Source: Enterobacter sp. kpr-6 (GTDB lineage Bacteria; Pseudomonadota; Gammaproteobacteria; Enterobacterales; Enterobacteriaceae). From it: 64,000 bases of DNA. The translations under genes and the position numbers were made by a program. Positions 61,994 to 64,000 of this stretch are shown piece after piece (position 1 is the stretch's first letter; the number at the start of each line of letters is the position of its first letter). Below the pieces are notes generated by a model. It was not told the DNA's origin and searched no databases. It worked only from the letters and a program-made list of their open reading frames with translations. The DNA lies in the NCBI RefSeq assembly GCF_900116015.1, contig NZ_FOYH01000002.1, forward strand, positions 732,365 through 796,364, written 5' to 3'.

Positions 61994-63394
61994 TTAATTT
62001 TTACACACCAATGCCGACGACTTATCCAGCAGCCACGGGCGCAAATACCCCACCGTGTTGGAGAATGGCAGCACCTCTTCAGGCAGTTGAATATTCAGCG
62101 TGCTGGTGATGTACGCCCGCCGGTGCTGGACGCGCGCCCACAGATCCGGGTACTCACTCGCCAGTTGTTCCCGCAAGGCGGTATCCGCCAGCGCCACCGT
62201 GTCTTCAATACTCGCACCCGCATACCCCGCCCGTGACGGGATAATATCGATTTGCAGCAGCATGCCGCTTTTTAACGTTTGCGAAGAACCGGGCGCGATC
62301 GGCGAGCACAACCACTCTTCGTCGGCGACCAGATGCCCCGGATTCAGATGCCAGTGGTATTCCGCTTTCGGTAATACTGATTCTATCAGCGCGTAAATCT
62401 CACCGCCCGTCACCCCGACGCGCAGGTTTTCAAGCCAGGCGACTACCGCGCGGTAATAAGGGATCGCCACCACGTCCAGATAATTCGCCACCTCCGGCAT
62501 CAGTTCTGACGCATCATGGACCACATACGCCGCCCGGCTGCTTAAGCCGCCTTTGTAACTGGTGGTCAGGGAAAACTTATCGCCGAGGGTAATAATTTTA
62601 TCGCCCGGGTAAAGACCGGCGTTGGCGAAACGCTCGCCGGTGGCGGCAATGGAGATCACATTATGCGGCTGGCCCTGGGCTGCCAGACATGCGCCGATCT
62701 GCTTTTCGGTTTTACCCGGTTCAATGGCATTCAGCGCAGTGAGAATGGCCGTGGACGCCAGATTCGCGCCGTATTCGTAATGCGCCAGCTCGTTGGCGTT
62801 GTTAACCACGCGCGCGCCGGAATCGGGCGAGATAAACACCCCGGTGGCGTTGACCACCGCCGTTCCGGGTGTGACGGCCGCGTGGAGTGTCTGCATGATG
62901 AAGTACGGCACATCGAACATCTGCTCAGGAACATCCTGCGTACCGGTAAACAGCTTCCAGCCCGCCACGCCGACACGGAGTTTATCGGTCAGGCCTGCCT
63001 GCTGGAGTAATTCCGCCAGCGTGACGTCATGCGTCATCGGCTGATTGGGCAGCGAAAACCACGGCGCGTGCAGCACCCGGTTTTCGAGACGGGCATAACG
63101 CGCCAGCTTGAGATTCTCATTACCCAGCACCAGCACCGCCTCGCCCGACTGATGCAGTACCAGCAGCGCCTCTTCAAAGCGGGGAATAAATCCGGTCAGG
63201 TATTCAAAATTGCCGCCGTGCTCTTTATCGGCGTACACCACCAGCGCATCCAGCGCCAGCCGCTGCATCTGCGCAATCACCCGCGCTTTACGCGCTTTCA
63301 GGGTGGCATCGCTGAGCGTGACCGATGGCAGATTGTGCCAGCAGGTGGGTTGGGGTATGGACTGAAGGACAAACGAATGGGCGGGCCTGTTCAT
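61994..63394 (-). CDS. M24-fold peptidase-like protein with altered metal ligands
   Basis: A 466-residue protein with an N-terminal creatinase-like domain (about 1-200) and a C-terminal pita-bread domain (about 210-450) as in Xaa-Pro peptidases. The five-ligand set is not intact: Asp272 (LGDKF) may be the first ligand, but the second Asp position, 11 residues on, is Gly283 (YKGGLSSR instead of the YxxDxTR type). His354 is in NPGHLVADEEW, the first Glu is Asp383 (LLQIDIIP) and the last is Glu397 (ASIEDTVAL). Activity is therefore doubtful or altered. ATG 63394 is preceded by GGGAG; the 16-codon extension is rejected. E. coli has yajD here. Confidence 0.75.
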   Translation of the reverse strand: MNRPAHSFVLQSIPQPTCWHNLPSVTLSDATLKARKARVIAQMQRLALDALVVYADKEHGGNFEYLTGFIPRFEEALLVLHQSGEAVLVLGNENLKLARYARLENRVLHAPWFSLPNQPMTHDVTLAELLQQAGLTDKLRVGVAGWKLFTGTQDVPEQMFDVPYFIMQTLHAAVTPGTAVVNATGVFISPDSGARVVNNANELAHYEYGANLASTAILTALNAIEPGKTEKQIGACLAAQGQPHNVISIAATGERFANAGLYPGDKIITLGDKFSLTTSYKGGLSSRAAYVVHDASELMPEVANYLDVVAIPYYRAVVAWLENLRVGVTGGEIYALIESVLPKAEYHWHLNPGHLVADEEWLCSPIAPGSSQTLKSGMLLQIDIIPSRAGYAGASIEDTVALADTALREQLASEYPDLWARVQHRRAYITSTLNIQLPEEVLPFSNTVGYLRPWLLDKSSALVCKN

Positions 63395-63460
63395 TGCAAA
63401 GTGCTCCCTGTCATCTGGACGTGAACAGGCAGAGTAGCGCAAAAACGAATAGTCAGAATA

Positions 63461-63489
63461 AAAAAATCCCGGCCTGTTGACCGGGATCT
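63461..63489 (-). terminator. secDF terminator
   Basis: On the minus strand AGATCCCGG-TCAACAGG-CCGGGATTT with a run of seven T follows the secF stop. Confidence 0.88.
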
Positions 63490-63508
63490 TCTTTCAGCGG
63501 AGCAAAAG

Positions 63509-64000
63509 TTACGGAAGGATGGACGGTTGATCCGCGCCTTCTTTCTCGACTTTTTGCACCAGCAGATGCTCGCGCTTCATGCCCAGTTTCAACGCCAGCG
63601 CGGACGCGACGTAGATGGACGATGCCGTACCGATGGAAACACCGATAAGCATGGTCAGGGAGAAGCCCTGCAGCATTGCGCCACCGAACAGGTAGAGCAT
63701 CAGGATAACCACTAACGTGGTACCTGAGGTGATCAAGGTCCTGTGCAGCGTCTGGGTCAGCGACACGTTAAAGATTTCGTAAGGCGTTCCGCGGCGGATC
63801 TTGCGGAAATTCTCACGAATACGGTCGGAAACCACGATGCTGTCGTTAAGCGAGTAACCGATCACCGACATCAGCGATGCCACGATGGTCAGGTCAACTT
63901 CGATATGGAACAGCGACAGCACGCCCATGGTAATGATCACGTCGTGCGCCAGCGCAATAACCACACCGGCAGCCAGACGCCACTCAAAGCGGAAACCGAC
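63509..64000 (-). CDS. secF: Protein translocase subunit SecF, 3' part
   Basis: The gene runs off the right edge of the window. The visible 163 residues are the C-terminal half of SecF: the frame starts inside [21 protein letters not shown], and the RND-type membrane segments continue ([21 protein letters not shown] with the family Asp, and [14 protein letters not shown]), ending ADQPSILP as in E. coli. SecF with SecD uses the proton gradient to assist preprotein export. Codon 63964 is GTG and not a start; the coding region continues. Confidence 0.95.
   Translation of the reverse strand, partial: VGFRFEWRLAAGVVIALAHDVIITMGVLSLFHIEVDLTIVASLMSVIGYSLNDSIVVSDRIRENFRKIRRGTPYEIFNVSLTQTLHRTLITSGTTLVVILMLYLFGGAMLQGFSLTMLIGVSIGTASSIYVASALALKLGMKREHLLVQKVEKEGADQPSILP

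Overview
This window is chromosomal DNA from a member of the Enterobacteriaceae. From 3.3 kb to the right end, gene order and protein sequences follow the E. coli K-12 segment ffs-atl-ybaY-tesB-amtB-glnK-mdlBA-decR ... cof-ybaE-queC-fadM-ybaV-ppiD-hupB-lon-clpXP-tig-bolA-yajG-ampG ... cyoABCDE-yajRQ-panE-yajL ... thiI-xseB-ispA-dxs-yajO-pgpA-thiL-nusB-ribE-ribD-nrdR-yajI-tsx-secF. The GC-rich coding style and the set of accessory insertions point to an Enterobacter, Leclercia, Lelliottia or Kosakonia-like genus rather than Escherichia. That genus-level statement is inference.

Layout. At 0-3.3 kb there is a truncated GAF-PAS histidine kinase gene facing a LuxR-type response regulator, followed by about 1 kb of AT-richer DNA and the 4.5S RNA gene. 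At 3.5-11.8 kb are atl, ybaY, tesB, the nitrogen-controlled glnK-amtB pair (sigma-54 promoter with two NtrC-like sites), the mdlAB ABC exporter and decR. At 11.9-17.3 kb is an accessory block absent from E. coli K-12 here: a cysteine-desulfhydrase-like gene divergent from decR, then a four-gene operon of unknown function. That operon holds a PTS EIIC-like membrane domain fused to an unrecognised N-terminal domain, a phosphate-binding TIM-barrel enzyme, a HAD phosphatase and a DeoR regulator. At 17.4-33.8 kb is the conserved cof to ampG core with the protein quality-control cluster (ppiD, hupB, lon, clpX, clpP, tig). At 33.8-36.8 kb an HscC-type Hsp70 and a membrane-anchored J protein are inserted before the cytochrome bo3 operon (37.3-42.1 kb). 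At 46-50.1 kb a second inserted sugar block (Lac/Cel-family EIIC, GH4 6-phospho-glycosidase, NagB-like deaminase, GntR/UTRA regulator) splits yajL from thiI. At 50.1-64 kb are the isoprenoid, thiamine and riboflavin genes, nrdR, yajI, tsx, an unusual M24-fold protein in the yajD position, and the 3' end of secF.

How the parts work together. glnK-amtB senses and imports ammonium. mdlAB, ampG, tsx and amtB are envelope transport functions. lon, clpXP, tig and ppiD handle folding and proteolysis, and sigma-32-like promoters are visible in front of lon and clpP. cyoABCDE builds the aerobic terminal oxidase. dxs and ispA (isoprenoids), thiI and thiL (thiamine), ribD and ribE (flavin) and nusB share a compact cluster. 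The two inserted sugar operons each carry a PTS permease domain without EIIA or EIIB, so they would need phosphotransfer partners encoded elsewhere.

Three arrays of 21-22 bp palindromes lie exactly between convergent gene pairs (tesB/amtB, queC/fadM, yajO/pgpA). No tRNA, rRNA, CRISPR array, insertion sequence or integrase was seen. The leading candidate for something undescribed is the 13.2-17.3 kb operon.
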